From Apostichopus japonicus (lineage: Eukaryota; Echinodermata; Holothuroidea; Aspidochirotida; Stichopodidae): a stretch of DNA of 64,000 nucleotides. Positions within the stretch are counted from its first letter, which is position 1. Each line of letters begins with the position of its first letter. The DNA lies in contig NC_092577.1 of the NCBI RefSeq assembly GCF_037975245.1, positions 17,694,398-17,758,397 on the forward strand, read 5' to 3'. The notes under the pieces are model-generated. The model made no database searches. It was not told the origin of the DNA and was given only the letters and a program-made list of their open reading frames with translations. The position numbers and the translations under genes were made by a program. This document shows positions 10,440 through 23,989 of the stretch, one piece after another.

Positions 10440-13400
10440 AGTATTATTTACAGCTTCAATGTAAACGCAATCACTATTTAATGAATAATTTGGAAATACA
10501 TATCAAATGTTGAAAGTTATTTGTACTTGTTGTAATTATTTTCTTCTTCTTTTCATATAAAGTAATTATATTCCGAAAGTGACTCACTTAATTACAAAAT
10601 GTGAATAGGCCTAGGCTAGGCCTATAATAAAGACTCGGTACACTGAGTAAAATAGTCAAACACATACACGGTAGCCTTGCTATAGTGCCGTTTTCAACAG
10701 TTCAGCTTAAGTCGGTTAATATCTGGTCCGATATTATTTTATTTACTTAATATATAAAACAGCGTAGACTTTTGTAAACGTCCCAGTTTCTATCCTGTAA
10801 TCAGTAACTGCCGTTAGTTAGCCTTGTATAACTTTGAGTTAAAAGGTAATTATAGCCTAGGCCTAACTGTTACAAATTAAAACATTAACTTATCTTGTGG
10901 AAGTTGTGGTGAATGGCTGTGTCAATTAAAGAATGAACGGCCTATATTATAGAGTTTCAAAGCGTTCATCATGCCTTTTTATAGGCCTATATGCATTTGT
11001 TAAGATAGCAGATATGATCGAGGGCCCATACCCATACGTACGTTAATTTAGAATTATTTAGGCTAGGCCATTTTTTTTTGGTAAACTTTGGCGCTAGCAC
11101 GACAAGACATGGTTTGGTATCGGCTGCTCCCCCCCCCCAGCCTTCACTTTAAAGGCCTATCTAAATTAGACGACTGAGCTAGGTCAGTCGGCTATATCTT
11201 ATAATCTATAAGTGGTAATTAACACCAAACGGACACCATCTCCCGCCCCTTCAGCTAAAACGAGTAAAAAACTATAAAACTATAAAAAAATAAAAGAAAA
11301 TAAAAAAGTATATGCATGGCTAGGCTATAGCATAGATAGTATGTGTATATATGTTACTGTTGGTGTTAGAGCGGCAAGTTTGAAGTAGTAGAACTTGAAC
11401 AAGGTCTAGCCTACAGCGATACTGTAGGCACAGCGTAATTAATTTAGCGCCTATGATACAGTGATGATTAAGCCTAGCTTAATCTTAACAGGGCTTCAGT
11501 CTCTGCATACAACAATGATTCATGGCCGGGTGTATGCCGGCAGGTATACTATATATCCTCGATCTTCTTAAGTTGGCTAGCCTAGCTAGGCTAACCTGGC
11601 TATAGCCTAGGGCTAGGCCTACACAGACTGGTAAAAGTATCGGACTAGTACTATTAGTAATACTAGGCAAACTGGGCACCATGCACGTAGCTAATTAGTC
11701 CTGATTGTAGCATAAATAAGGCGTAAGAGTAGGGCCTAGGTTTTTTAAGAAGGTTACCAGATACAGTTGCAATGGAGGAGCCTGGTATTGGTAATTAAAT
11801 CTGTCCGTCGACGAGCTTAGTCTTGCATGATACATGGCTGAGCTAAGCTGTAAATAATTATAATAATAGTACTAAGTAGGCTAAAACCATTTATCAATGA
11901 AATTCGACTAATATTACTACCAAGTATTATTAGGTCAAATAGCGGTGTCGGATCAACATAAGAAACGAATTTCACATTGTTAGGCCAATTGGTCTAACTC
12001 TGTCAAAGTATAAGTTGTAACTTGCAGCTTGGCCTATTAATTTTATAGTTGATAGAAGCCACATTGCCGACGGAGGCAGTCAAATCACACGAAACACTAT
12101 AAAATAACATGTGAATAGGCCGATACCTTTTTCTTGTGTTTAAGTCTGCGAGCATCCCTTTCTACAATAAAGTTAGCCTTTTATTTTTAACTGAGGGAAT
12201 TTAGACATACGGTCTATAGGCCTAGGCCTAGTACTATACTGGCGCGCATCGCCATGGAGAACTAATTTTTAGGCTAACTTTGTCCTCGCCAATAAGTATA
12301 TGGGTTTAAAGCAATAGTTAAAATAACTCAAATAAATTGACCAATTAGGTACGAAAGTAACTTAAATTCCACTAAACTGTAACATATATATTATAGCTTG
12401 TACAGTACTACTACACTAGTACAGTACTATACAACTATGTTCTTCTACAGTACAATACTGCTAGCTCGCGCACATCAGGCCGATGACTAATCGGAGAATC
12501 CAACTCTCATACGTACAGCTTCTTGTTGTCATGACGACAATGACGACTACGTCATTGGGATTCCCAAACGGCTTGTCAGTTGTATATTACTAGTTAGTAA
12601 AATGATAGCATAAGTTTTGGATAAGTTCTCGGCTGATATTGTTCATAACTTGGAGCTTTGTGCGCCGAATTATAAGCTTTCGGCCTAGCTTACCGTTCTA
12701 ATATTTTGACGACCAAATCTTTTGACATCATGCTATGTGCAGTTTGAGAGGGTCAGGGGGCACGTCCTTTTTTTGGGGGGCATGAATTGGAATCGTAAAT
12801 GTATGATTTATTGGCCCCATATGCATGCCATATTTTCAAAGATGGTGACAATTTGGTCAAAATTCTGAATGTCTGAGAACAATTGGAGAGTGTAGACCTC
12901 AAGGAAATAATGTTGGAAAACTTCTTGCAATTTTAACTTGCTATAATTTGGGGTCATTTAAGTCCTCTCCACATGTCCAGATATGCTACTTTTCATTTGT
13001 CAATCTTCGTAACCTAAATTTGTATTTGGTTTTTCACTGGGTCTGTGGCTATGTCGTGGGGAAGCAAGACCTCTGGGGAAAGTACTTCTAACACGTTACC
13101 AATAACTTTGGTCCAATTTAGACACAATAACCTTATGACATGGTACTTTCGATCCGTACCACGTAAAGGCTAACTTCACTGGTTTGACAATTATTAATGT
13201 CATGTCTGAGCTGCACAGAGAACACAATTTCTTTGAAAATTACTCAAATGACAACATATTTGAAGAGCAAGTGATATTGTCAAGTGAATTTGTATTATTC
13301 ATTGCATGCATACATTTAAGAAAAATTTAATTACAGACTACATAGAAGCTTCAATAAAGGAAATCCCACAAGAACAAGTAATGTTGCACCCTAAAGAGCC

Positions 13401-13590
13401 ACACAAACAATTAAGTTGCAGACTTAACAATTAAGAAATAATTTGAATCCTTAAAAAACAATTCAATTTAATAGGAGTAAATATAAATAAATAACTTGTG
13501 AGCTTGTACTTAAGAATTAAGGCACAGTTAAGAATTAAGGCACAGTTAACAAAGAGGGAAACTACATGATGTGTGACTATAAAAGCCCCC
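10440..13590. other. Intergenic/intronic interior of the large transposon
   Basis: No coding sequence recognised. The stretch is notable for clustered palindromic words (TAGGCCTA, TAGCCTAG) near 10605-10625, 11575-11620 and 12215-12230. It may be the intron between the leader exon and the transposase exon. Confidence 0.35.
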
Positions 13591-13599
13591 AAAAACTTT

Positions 13600-14000
13600 G
13601 AAGTGGAAACTAAAAAGAACAATTGATGAAAAACAACTTTAGCACCCTTGCGAAAGATAATTAACCTATAAACAAGGATTTTAGATAATGGAAACCAACA
13701 AGAACAATTGATGAATGTAATTAATGTAACCACCCGAACCCTGCCAACCCCTCCCCCTAACATATGTTGAATCCATTTTTTACAAATGCCTTAAGAAAGA
13801 TAATTAAATTATACAGGATTTCAAATAATGGAAACAAACAAGAACAATTGATGAATTTAATTTTGTAACCTCTATAAACCCTCTCTCCCCCAACTCTAAC
13901 AAATGTTGACTGAAAAACACTTTACAAATGGATGCTTAAATATAATTTAATTATAGACAATTTCCAATAATGGAAACCTACAAGAATTGATTCATACTGC
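13600..14000. repeat. Tandem repeat, about 140-bp unit
   Basis: Blocks ATAATGGAAAC..ACAAGAA(CAATTGATGAAT) recur at 13685, 13825 and 13967, each preceded by GATAATTAA..ATA.A and followed by a pyrimidine-rich CCCTC..CCCCC tract and TGTTGA. A partial related unit starts at about 13602. It lies immediately upstream of the transposase start exon. Confidence 0.75.
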
Positions 14001-14130
14001 CCCCCCCCCTCCCCCACCATACTAATGATGACCCACAACCTTTTGAAAAAATATTGCCTATTGTAATGATTTATAACCTCAGGTGGTAATAGATCCTGAA
14101 AATTCTTTATATCCCTGCAGCCATTTTACT

Positions 14131-16146
14131 ATGGAAAATGCTAAGGACAAACGCAGAAAATACAAACGCAAATGGATTTCTGCAGCTCGTTTGCTTAATA
14201 CTGGAAGAAACCACCAAACTCTCAGAGACGAGGATTATAGTGCTAGTTGTAGCTTGGGATCTACAGAAGAACTTCACAGTACTGCAAGTGCTGAAAAGCA
14301 ACTCGAGAATAGGGTTACATATTCCATGTTTGATTGTGATGGCGCCCAATCATTACAAGCTGATGACATCAGTGAACATGATAATGAAAAGCCAACAGAG
14401 CCTGGTCCTGAACAGAGGTATGATGATGAATCCGAATCGGATGAATGTGACTCTGCCGAAGAGGGTCATTCAGTGGGAGATGGCCATTCTCATCACAGCA
14501 CCAAATTGTGTACAATTGAAGCCGACCTTGCTAGTTGGGCAGTTGAATATCATGTTAAGCATAATGCAATTGATGGCCTACTAAAAATACTACAAATATC
14601 AGGACATAGTTGTCTCCCTACTACTGCTCGTTCACTGTTAAATTCTCCAAGGAATTGTTACCTCTACCATCAAATCTGGCATGGACTACATATACCTTGG
14701 ATTAAAGAGTGAACTCCTTAAGATTGTCAAATGTTATGCTTTAACAAACTACTATTGACCATGTTGAAATCTCACTGAATATTGATGATTTGCCATTGTT
14801 CAAAAGTGCCAACACATCCCTTTGGCCAATACTGAACTTGCAACCAGTCAAAGTTTTTCCAGTAGCACTTTCCTTATGAATTTCAAAACCAAAAAAATTG
14901 GACTTCTTGATTGATACCACAAATGACTTAAATGATTTACTCTGCCATGGTCTTTCAAATGACGGAAGAAACATAAAAGTCACCTTACGTTGTATTGTGT
15001 GTGATGCTCCTGCTAGAGCTTTTGTGAAATGTATGAAGTTATACTCTGGTTATTATGGCTGTGACAAATGCACCCAAAAAGGAGCCTGGAAGGGTAGAAT
15101 CACATTTCCGGAAGTGGAAGGCATAACTTTGCGAACTGACGACTCTTTTCGATGCCAGACAAATATTGAACATCACAAGCAAGTCTCCTCTCCATTCTGT
15201 GATGTCACCAATGTGAATATGGTCACATCGTTTCCCATTGATTATATGCATCAAGTTTGCCTTGGTGTCACGAGAAAATTACTAATATCATGGATAAGAG
15301 GCAACAAAGAAGTAAGAATGTCAGCAGGACATGTCGAAGAAATCAGCAATCGATTACTAGCTCTGAAGCCAAGTATTACCAATCAGTTTGCTAGAAAGCC
15401 AAGGAGCCTGTCAGACATCGATCGATGGAAAGCAACTGAGTTTCGTTAATTCCTTCTTTACACAGGCAAGATTGTTTTGAAAGGAATTTTGAGGAAAGAC
15501 CTGTATGACCATTTCCTATGTCTCAGCTTAGCTGTCTTAATATTGGTTTGTCCATCAACTACACACATTCACTACAAGTATGCAGACCAGTTATTGAAGT
15601 ATGCGGTACACCAGTTCCGTACCTTGTATGGTGATGAGTTCCTTGTGTACAATGTTCACTCGTTAGTTCATTTGGAAGTTGAAGCTGTGTTACATGGCAG
15701 CGTGGACAAGTCTGCAGCTTTTCCATTTGAAAATTACATGCAGCACTTAAAGAGGCTAGTTGGATCTGGCAGAAACCCACTTATCCAGATAACCAAGAGA
15801 TTATGTGAATATTCCGAGGGCACAGAGTTTTCCGCCAATCAGCAAATGCAGCATTTCTGTTAAGAGACCAAACAATCATTATATTATAAATAATTCATGT
15901 TGCTGTGAAATTTTACACAGCATCAGCTATACTGGAGATGAGAGGAATCTTTACTTGTGCAGAGCCTACGAAAAGACTCATCCAGTAACCAGCCATCCAT
16001 GCGACTCCAGAATAATTGGTGCTCATTTGGTTTACAAGAGGGATGCTGTCATAAAAGAAATAGTCTCTGATCAATTGACCACTAATGCTTTGGCATTTGA
16101 AAAATCAGATTCCATCATTTTCCTTGCAATATTACATCAAATTTAA
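14131..16146 (+). pseudogene. CACTA/EnSpm-type transposase, decayed
   Basis: An acceptor (TGCAG, 14120) precedes the ATG at 14131, which opens a basic N-terminus (KDKRRKYKRKWISAARLL), then an acidic linker and LASWAVEYHVKHNAIDGLLK. After frame breaks between about 14650 and 14890 the core resumes at 14898: VTLRCIVCDAPARAFVKCMK, GCDKCTQKGAWKGRITFPE and FPIDYMHQVCLGVTRKLL. One in-frame TAA at 15447 interrupts it; the same frame continues with FLVYNVHSLVHLEVEAV and AAFPFENYMQHLKRLV to 15863. A C-terminal part in another frame (about 15895-16140) includes HPCDSRIIGAHLVY. Block order matches the EnSpm-like transposases common in invertebrate genomes. At least two frameshifts and one stop make it inactive as read. 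Confidence 0.75.
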
Positions 16147-16489
16147 AAAGTAAGCAGCACAAATGTACTTCCAAATTTATAATGATGATATCGCAATCAC
16201 TACTGATGTGAAGAGGAAATATTCATGACTACATACAAGCTCATTCTTAGAATAATTGACTGTAAAGATCACTTATCGAGACTTTCCAACAACATTCCAT
16301 GCAGATCCTAGGAATTATAAACATGTAAGAAAGAGTTCTTTAAATAAAACTACATCAGCGTAAAACAGTATTTGCAAATAGTTTCATTGGATCTTTTGGT
16401 AGATTTTAGAATTATTGTACAGCATAATTGAAATACCTTTGAAATATATCTGGTTGTCATAATTCTTCATGTGACTTTATTTCTTGCAG

Positions 16490-19400
16490 ATGAACCAATT
16501 TGCAGTTGTGGAGTTTGTGGCTGAGGGGTCTGTGGAAGTTGTGAGCAGAAAATGGATTGCAGGTAGTAATTAAGTAAGTCATTTCCAAATATTTCTACAA
16601 CCACTTTGAATCTTACATCACTCTTTAGTTTTAGCCAACCATGAGTCACAAGTATAAAGACCCATTAATGTGTATTGCACACTCACCATTACAGTATGTC
16701 AGAGTATGTCAATATGTCAGTGAAAGTGGTACAAGTACAATCACTTCAATACTGTCCCAACAATCATATTGCTTTGTATTTCAGAATCTACACTGTTATT
16801 GGCCAAGAAGCAATGCCACTGTCAGGGCCAAAAAGGGGGAAATGCCTGATCCCGAAAGATGGTCGAAGCACAAAGTGCGCGTGTTTCGTTTCGTTGGTAG
16901 GCAATTCCAAATATCTCCTTACTTCCAAATTCCATCTATATGTTTGTTTGAATATTGACACAAACTTAGTGACATTAGTTCAAGAAACCAAATACTCTCT
17001 CGCAGAGCTGATAAGTAGCCTACAACCACAATTTTATATTGATGTACTTCTTTTCTAGATTTTAGCTGTTTCATAATGCAGGAGCAAATTCAAGCCAAGT
17101 GGAAAGCAGAACAAAAAACGGCTTACCCTTCAAAACGGATTCCGTATGACATTGATGGAACACTGATTGAGTGAGCCTTCAGTTCAAACTGCAATTGTAC
17201 CCCCTTTACAATGTATTAGTCAATAAAGTTGTTAATTGCTCTATGTTATGATGAAAATCCAAAATAATCATACCTGAACACACTGGGAGTCTGTCATCAT
17301 TTCCACACCACAGACAACTATAACAAGGCACAGAAACTGTCACGGCTGGCCGAGGAAACTTCTAACATAGATTCTGAAGGGGAAAGCCTTCAGAACAGCT
17401 CAAGAAAGAGAACGGCACGGCAAGATTTGTCTCCAGTGGTTCTGAGAGTGATGGAGACGGTAGGCATCTGAAGATGATGTTATTTGTTTGTCAGCAGTAT
17501 CTACTTCTTCCTCAGTTTTGTGAAGTCCTACCCCTGTTAAGGAGGAGAAAACAAAACATTTCTCTTAAATTAGGTTAGAAAAAATGGTACAGTATCAATA
17601 TGAATCAACATTTCATGGGAGAAAACATTGGTTGTTCAAAGCCCTATGTTGAAGATTATGACATTTGACTTGCTAACAATATAATTTTGCTGATTTAACG
17701 TTTTCATTTTCAAGAGACAGCCATTAATAATAGCCATATCAGAGAGTTATTGAAGAATAAGGTTTTAAGTAATTGTTGCTGCATATGTCATATTTCAACT
17801 TTAAGACATTTAGGCCTGGTTGTATTTACACGAGTACTATCATACGTACAATCATTAAAGTAAGTCTTTTGTTGTTGTTGCTCACATGCCATTGCAGATG
17901 AAAATGAAGACAACACTGAAAAAGCCATTTCTGCACCAGTTGCAGCCCTTCCAAAGCCTCCAGTTCTTTCAGGCATCCATCAAAAGAGGCCATTCATCAC
18001 ATCCATAGGTAAAGCAGATGCTTTTTCACAATTACTCTCCTAATGTTTTTCATGGATTCATTCAATGCGGTTTAATGGAAGTCAGGAAATGTGGTACATC
18101 TATTTACCAAGTAGGAAATGAATACAAGGTCCCCTTCTTCAGGTAATGTTCTTTCAAGGTTTTGACATATTGTCACTGGCAGCTGACCTCAATTGACCAC
18201 CAATCATCTCAATTCCATCAGATACACAGTATGCATATTTCAAACATGAGAACTACTAGGCTTCTGAAAGGATAGGGGCTGAGAGGGCGCGCTGATAGAG
18301 GCGGTAACAAAAGGGAAGGGCCCGTCTGCAGTCAGAGACGTAGGCAGAGAGGACCAAGATCTGTTCTTGAGTTTCCTTATCTTTTCAACTCGAACCAACC
18401 AATAACGTAAACCAAAAATATAAGTAGTAAACAGCTCCTGAAAGTGATATGAAGAAACAAACATTAAACAATATGGAAATATGAAATCACAACAGTACTC
18501 CTACAAAAGTAAACTAAATCACTCATACTACAATATGCACACATTGGTACAATACTTCTTTCAAATAGCATAGTCATGTGAAATAATTGTAGAAATAGCA
18601 AACAGTCAAGGAATGTGAACAAAATGAGCAATGAATCCTTACTGAACATATAAGTTATAAAATCAAGAAATTTAGAATATAAATATTGAATGAAGAAATG
18701 ATAACAGCTTTAACAATGGAAAAATGTCAATTGATAAACCGCACTTCTACAGTTTAGTAGAAAATGAAAGAGAAAAATACAATCCTTCAGCACTTTAATT
18801 TAATTACCCTTAAAGAAACAACATTATACAGCACCGCTATTACTCACCAAACCAATTACGAAAACAATTTACAGGTGGCTACTGACATCAGTACTAGACC
18901 ATCTTAGTTCCAGACTCTGCACATAGACATCTATGTCAACAAAAAAGATGAACCTTCTAAAAAATATATGTGTACAAAATAACTTGGAATGCGCCCTGCA
19001 AACCCACAATCACATCGAAATTTCATACAAATATAAACAGTTCTTAGTAACGTTAAATTTCGTGGAACTAATACCTACATACTATTTAAACGATCAATTT
19101 GCACTTACACAATATCGTTATTATACATAATTTTAATCAATATCTTATAGCCTCATTCTACCCCAAAACAACAGCTAAAGAACCAGGTGAGACAATATTA
19201 ATGTTTACTCACCATACAGAACCAAAACAACTCTTCATCATCGTTTTAAACTGCAAACGGACGACATTATCTTCTCTCATTCTAATAGACACCTTGCCTC
19301 TTGAAATTCTCACATGCAACTAACCAGCGTTACCAGCGACAGTTGACGAAAAAACGCTAGATTTACGAAAATAAAACCCCAGAAAACGGTAAATGGTAGT

Positions 19401-22400
19401 TTCCCTAACTTTCGTGTTGTTTCCAGTCAATTTAGCACATATTCGTAGGATGAATAGTCACCGATCACCGAATAGATTTTGAATAGTTCATTTGTGTGAT
19501 AGTCTGACCCAGAAAATTGGAAAAAAATATGCAAATTTTCGGTAGGAAATTCATAAGATTGGTTAAAAATACTCCAAATAAATTTGGATGGGTCTCCAAG
19601 TAAGAATTTGGTCTAAAAATGGGAAAAATTGTATATTCTTTGTAAATTTAACTAGTTTTAGGCAAAGAAAACTAGAATTACCAAAATTAGAAAAAAACCT
19701 ACGCAAGAACCCCAGAAATTACTAAAAATGCTAGATCTAGTGTTAAAACGCTAACGCTGGCAACACTGACTGTAAACCCACGCCACGCCAGGAGGGTGCA
19801 TTTGCATAAACTCAGGGCTACAAGCGCAAGAATATTCCTCATCTTTAACATCCAAACCCTGTATTACTGCAGAGATTTGACTCTAGCACCAAAATATAAG
19901 TAATTATAAACATGTATACATAAGAAAACTAAGAATCAATAGTAAACCAGCAGCACTACTTTAGCTTAATAATGTACCTACATTACTGTACAGTACCAAA
20001 ATAAGGGAAAGTGAGGTTGTAGACAGAGGGGTTCTGTTGACCAGATGCTGCCCATGTGGACCAAGCTATAATTAATGAGCCAGTCAAATTCAGAAGGACA
20101 ATGACATTACTGTACTAGGGACCTATTTTCAACTTACTACACTCCCCTGCTCAAGATAGGAATATAAGAACACACATAGAGATACTCAAGTATTACCGAA
20201 AGTATTATAAAATCAAAAGGAATGGAATCTGACTCTGAAATTGTAACAGCACTTTTCTTCTGGATTGATTGATTTCAGTGTACAAGGAAAGCAGGCTTAT
20301 GTCTACCCAATATCTTGTCCTTTCAGATGCTGTGTCACACAGATCTCTTGAAACCCGGAAAAAGAGGATTCCTGGGTCAAATTCACAACAACGTAAGTCA
20401 AAATATATTAAAAATCACAGATTAAACAAAAAGTTCTCTAATACCCTAGCTGTAGAGCAAGGACTATTACAAAGATCAGATTCCATGATGCTACGTCATC
20501 TGTCTCCAAATCAAACAGCCATGAGGGGATATGCTTTGCAAATTGTTAGGACCACTTGTGGAGAAGGCTGCTGATAAAAAGAATATGACAATGTGAGATG
20601 TCCAAAAATGAAAACACTCTATTCTATGTAATCAACTACCGTGTTTATTTAAACTTAGTTTTAAGTTGTTTCTGCTTGAACAATCAGAGTGGTGTGAAGC
20701 AAACTTGCTCATGGTGTGATTTGGGAAACTACAAGCAATCTGTTTTCTTTGAAATGGATGCAACATTATTTCTTTGCCTCAATCACAACACAAAACTGTA
20801 ATTTATTAAACCAACTGGTACTTCCAATAATCTGAGCAAACATTGAGAATTTTATCTATGTCAACCAATTGGCAGCAGTAATCCATGTTTGTCATACTAA
20901 CAAAGAAAAGTGCCATCTGACAAAATTGTCAATCCAATTAAACTAATGGTCATTTGTGTCTAAAAACTTTTATCATCTCTTGATCTGCATGCTCATGTAG
21001 TAGTTATGACTTGAACCTTCTTAATCTTTATTTTACCTAGGGGATGAGTTTAACCACAAGAGAGGGAATGAGCACAAATCTTTAAATACTGGTGAACATT
21101 ATCTCCATTGTATCAGGTTGAATAAATGCATTGGCTCTTTCTTTTCTTTTTACGTCGAGCAGATCCTCACATTTTTACGCCTCCAGCTGTGCCTACACCG
21201 CAAGAACCAGATCCACCAACCACCCCCACAAATACAGTCACTTTGGTTTCTCCTAGAAGGCCTTCACAAAGCAACACGCAAGAAAGTAGGTTTTTAAGGC
21301 AACATCAGTTGCTCTCACGGTTTTCTAAGATGCTTATTCCAAACAGTACAACGTTCAAAGCAGGATTTGTGCTTAATTTGGAAACAAATTATGAAATGAC
21401 AATCTGAAATTTAGCATAACTATTAATCTTTTTTATCACAAGCCCCTTTTGTAGATGTACTTTATGTGGAAGTTTCAGGAATTTGTTCTGAAATGCTATG
21501 TTGAAACTACTCTACCTCTTAAACAGATTTCCAGTTAACTGTACTTATGAAACTGGATACCATAATTGAAAACCAGAAGGAAGGGCTTTCACTGCTGCGG
21601 ACCCCTGGCTAGCAATCGGCATGTTGCTTCTGATGAAGTAATGCTGGAGGACATATTTGAAGAAAAAATGACAACAGTTGAACAGATAAATGAACTGTCT
21701 GAAAAACTAAAAGAAGAAAACTACAAGAAGAAATTGGTAAACTTAAACACAAATTTATTACGAGTTACATTTTAAGAGTTATTAGAAGAAATAATGAGCC
21801 ACCAGAAAGTGAAATGAACCTGGTGATACAAACTTTTACCACAAAGAATCAGCTGGCTAAGATAGTCCTGTGCCTACATAAAAGGAAGAAACTAATTCAT
21901 CACTAATTTCTTCAATAATAAGACTGACCTCACACACCATCATTTTCACCATGCACCGGAATGACAAGAAATGGAAATGAGTTAATTAAATTGTCAGAAG
22001 CTTGATGCATACTCTGAAAATTGTGTTTATATTGTTCTTGATGGATATAAGCATTTCACGTTTGCTTCAACTTGTATTTTGCACTTTGCAACAGGTAAAT
22101 TTCCTTAGTGCACTGAGAGGATACCGTGTTGGTGACACTGTGGGAATAATCATGAAAAATCTTCGGACTAATTGCATTGTGGTCCAGGTACAGCATGAAG
22201 GGTAGACTGGGAGAGCTGCCTTTTCAGAGCCTTCAGCTGTTTAGAGTCATCATAAGTAAGTATTATCAAACTTCCTACAAAGATATAAATGTAAAGCATC
22301 CTCACCATCAAAGTATAACGGATAATCAGTGTGTCAAATGTGAGGGCAATGTGTATTAACCTTTAAACTTTCCTTTCATACTTAGTTTTACCTCATTTTT

Positions 22401-23985
22401 GTTAGGTATGGAGCAAAAGGTTTACCCATATAATTGATACAAACAAAATCAAACAATGTAACTAATGATAATACGTACATAAGTTTCATTGAATGATTTC
22501 TTGCAGAAGCCTGTCTACGGTCCCACAAAGGTACATCTGTGTCTCATGTAGAGAGAGAAGTTGCCGAGACCTTGAAGCATGCCCCCAACAAACCTGGAGG
22601 TTCCAATTTCACGGTAATCTTTGGGTACAAACTTTAGAGAAGGGGAATGTTTATATCCATGTCTGAAATGGCTTGGAAGTAATAATGCTCTATGACAAGT
22701 TCAACTAAACTACAAAAGCAAATTCTGTACAGGCAATTGGGTAAAGAAAAATCAGAGGTTCTTGTTGCAAACAACAACAAAAAACCCCGAAAAACAAACG
22801 TATTAACTGTTTACTTCAATAAATAAATATTCATTACAAATAAACTCTTCTCCAGTCTATGAAAGCCATACTTATTATACATTCTGTGGAGTGTTAGCTC
22901 AGTGTTATGTGGAGTGTTAGCTCAGTGGTTAAAACTGGTGCCTTCCAATCATAAGGTCCCCGGTTCGAGTCACTCTAAGACTAATGTATGTCGTCCAGTT
23001 ACAGAGTTGTTGAGAATTCATAATCATGGACGTTAAATATGAATGTAAGAGACTGACCTCGGTCAGCTTGCGTCATTGATAAGCCAAAGAGGCTTCTCCG
23101 CAAGTTCCTGCTTGCAGGAGGATCTAAAATACACAATCTACATCAATAATAAGGAAATATCTTTATAACATATATACTACTTTTGTCCTAAGCTTGCTTT
23201 TACCTTTCAGAGAACTCCATAGGGCCACAACAATTAAAGACGTTTAACAAAGCTTGTTGAAAGTAGTTAACGTATTGGTTCCCTGAGAACGTAAAATGTA
23301 CAATCCTTGAAATGGTGTTGTGGGTGCATTATTATCGCTTTCATTAAAGAAAATTAAGGTGTATGCAAAACAGTATTGTAATTTTCTGTTCGTAATAGAC
23401 TTGATAAATATTATATTCTCATAAACTCAGTGCATTTTACTTTTACTCCAACCCTTAAATATGTTTAAAAAAGGTATACTGTTTTGGCCCCAAATATGCC
23501 CGATTTTTAAATATGGTCATCTTTGGTAAAAAAAAAAATACATGCTTAAACTATTATTTTTACCACCCTGAAGGAAATTTACCTCACTGGGACATTCAAA
23601 CATCTTGTGTGTTCATTTACAATTCTGACAACACTTTGGAGAGCAAAGTTTGCCAAGTTACTTTTTGGACACATAGCAATGATAGCATGCTCTTTTTTTT
23701 TTGTCTCTATGACTACTGTGAAGAAAACAAGGTGACCTTATTATATATACTATTTACAGTTACAGATGTAATAAGCAATTTAATGGCAATTGAGCAGATT
23801 TTCAACCTTGAAAATTGCTTTAAACTGTAAGTGTGACTAAATTAGTTTTCTATGATACTATTTTCTTTACCTTTGATATTTAAAACACTTGTTTCTTGAA
23901 ATTGTTCTTGTAGGCACGGACATCTGCAGGATTTTCAGATGAATGAAGCAATGATGGCTTCGATTGCCGTCCTGGGAAGGGGATG
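16490..23985 (+). CDS. Multi-exon DUF4806-like protein of the CACTA-like element
   Basis: Candidate exons with GT-AG borders: 16490-16562 (ATG at the acceptor; MNQFAVVEFVAEGSVEVVSR), 16785-about 16893 (CYWPRSNATVRAKKGEMPD), 17314-17459 (NYNKAQKLSRLAEETSN), 17898-18008, 20327-20392, 21163-21285 (Pro/Thr-rich), 21527-21736 (TVEQINELSEKLKEENYKKK), 22095-22187 (FLSALRGYRVGDTVGIIMKN), 22507-22613 and about 23915-23985. The block EQINELSEKLKEE..KKL followed by G...GDTV..IM..L..N resembles the C-terminal DUF4806 region found in many invertebrate proteins that travel with such transposases. Exon phases could not all be reconciled and 21590-21640 has frame trouble, so the copy may be degenerate. Function unknown; probably DNA binding or transposition accessory. 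Confidence 0.5.
22888..23150 (+). mobile_element. tRNA-derived SINE
   Basis: The head at 22911 has a tRNA-like A box (GTTAGCTCAGTGGTTAAAAC) and, about 35 bp later, a B box (GGTTCGAGTC), followed by a non-tRNA body ending GCTTCTCCGCAAGTTCCTGC and a run to about 23150. A 23-bp piece of the head (GTGGAGTGTTAGCTCAGTG) is duplicated just upstream at 22888. The anticodon arm does not fold cleanly, so it is not a functional tRNA gene. It sits in an intron of the DUF4806-like gene. Confidence 0.75.
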
Positions 23986-23989
23986 AAGG

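Noticed and set aside
12745-12785. GGTCAGGGGGCACGTCC next to a G-run, like a hAT terminus
   Set aside because: One-sided only, no TIR partner or TSD seen.
22911-22980. Functional tRNA gene
   Set aside because: A and B boxes are present but the anticodon arm does not pair properly and a SINE body follows.
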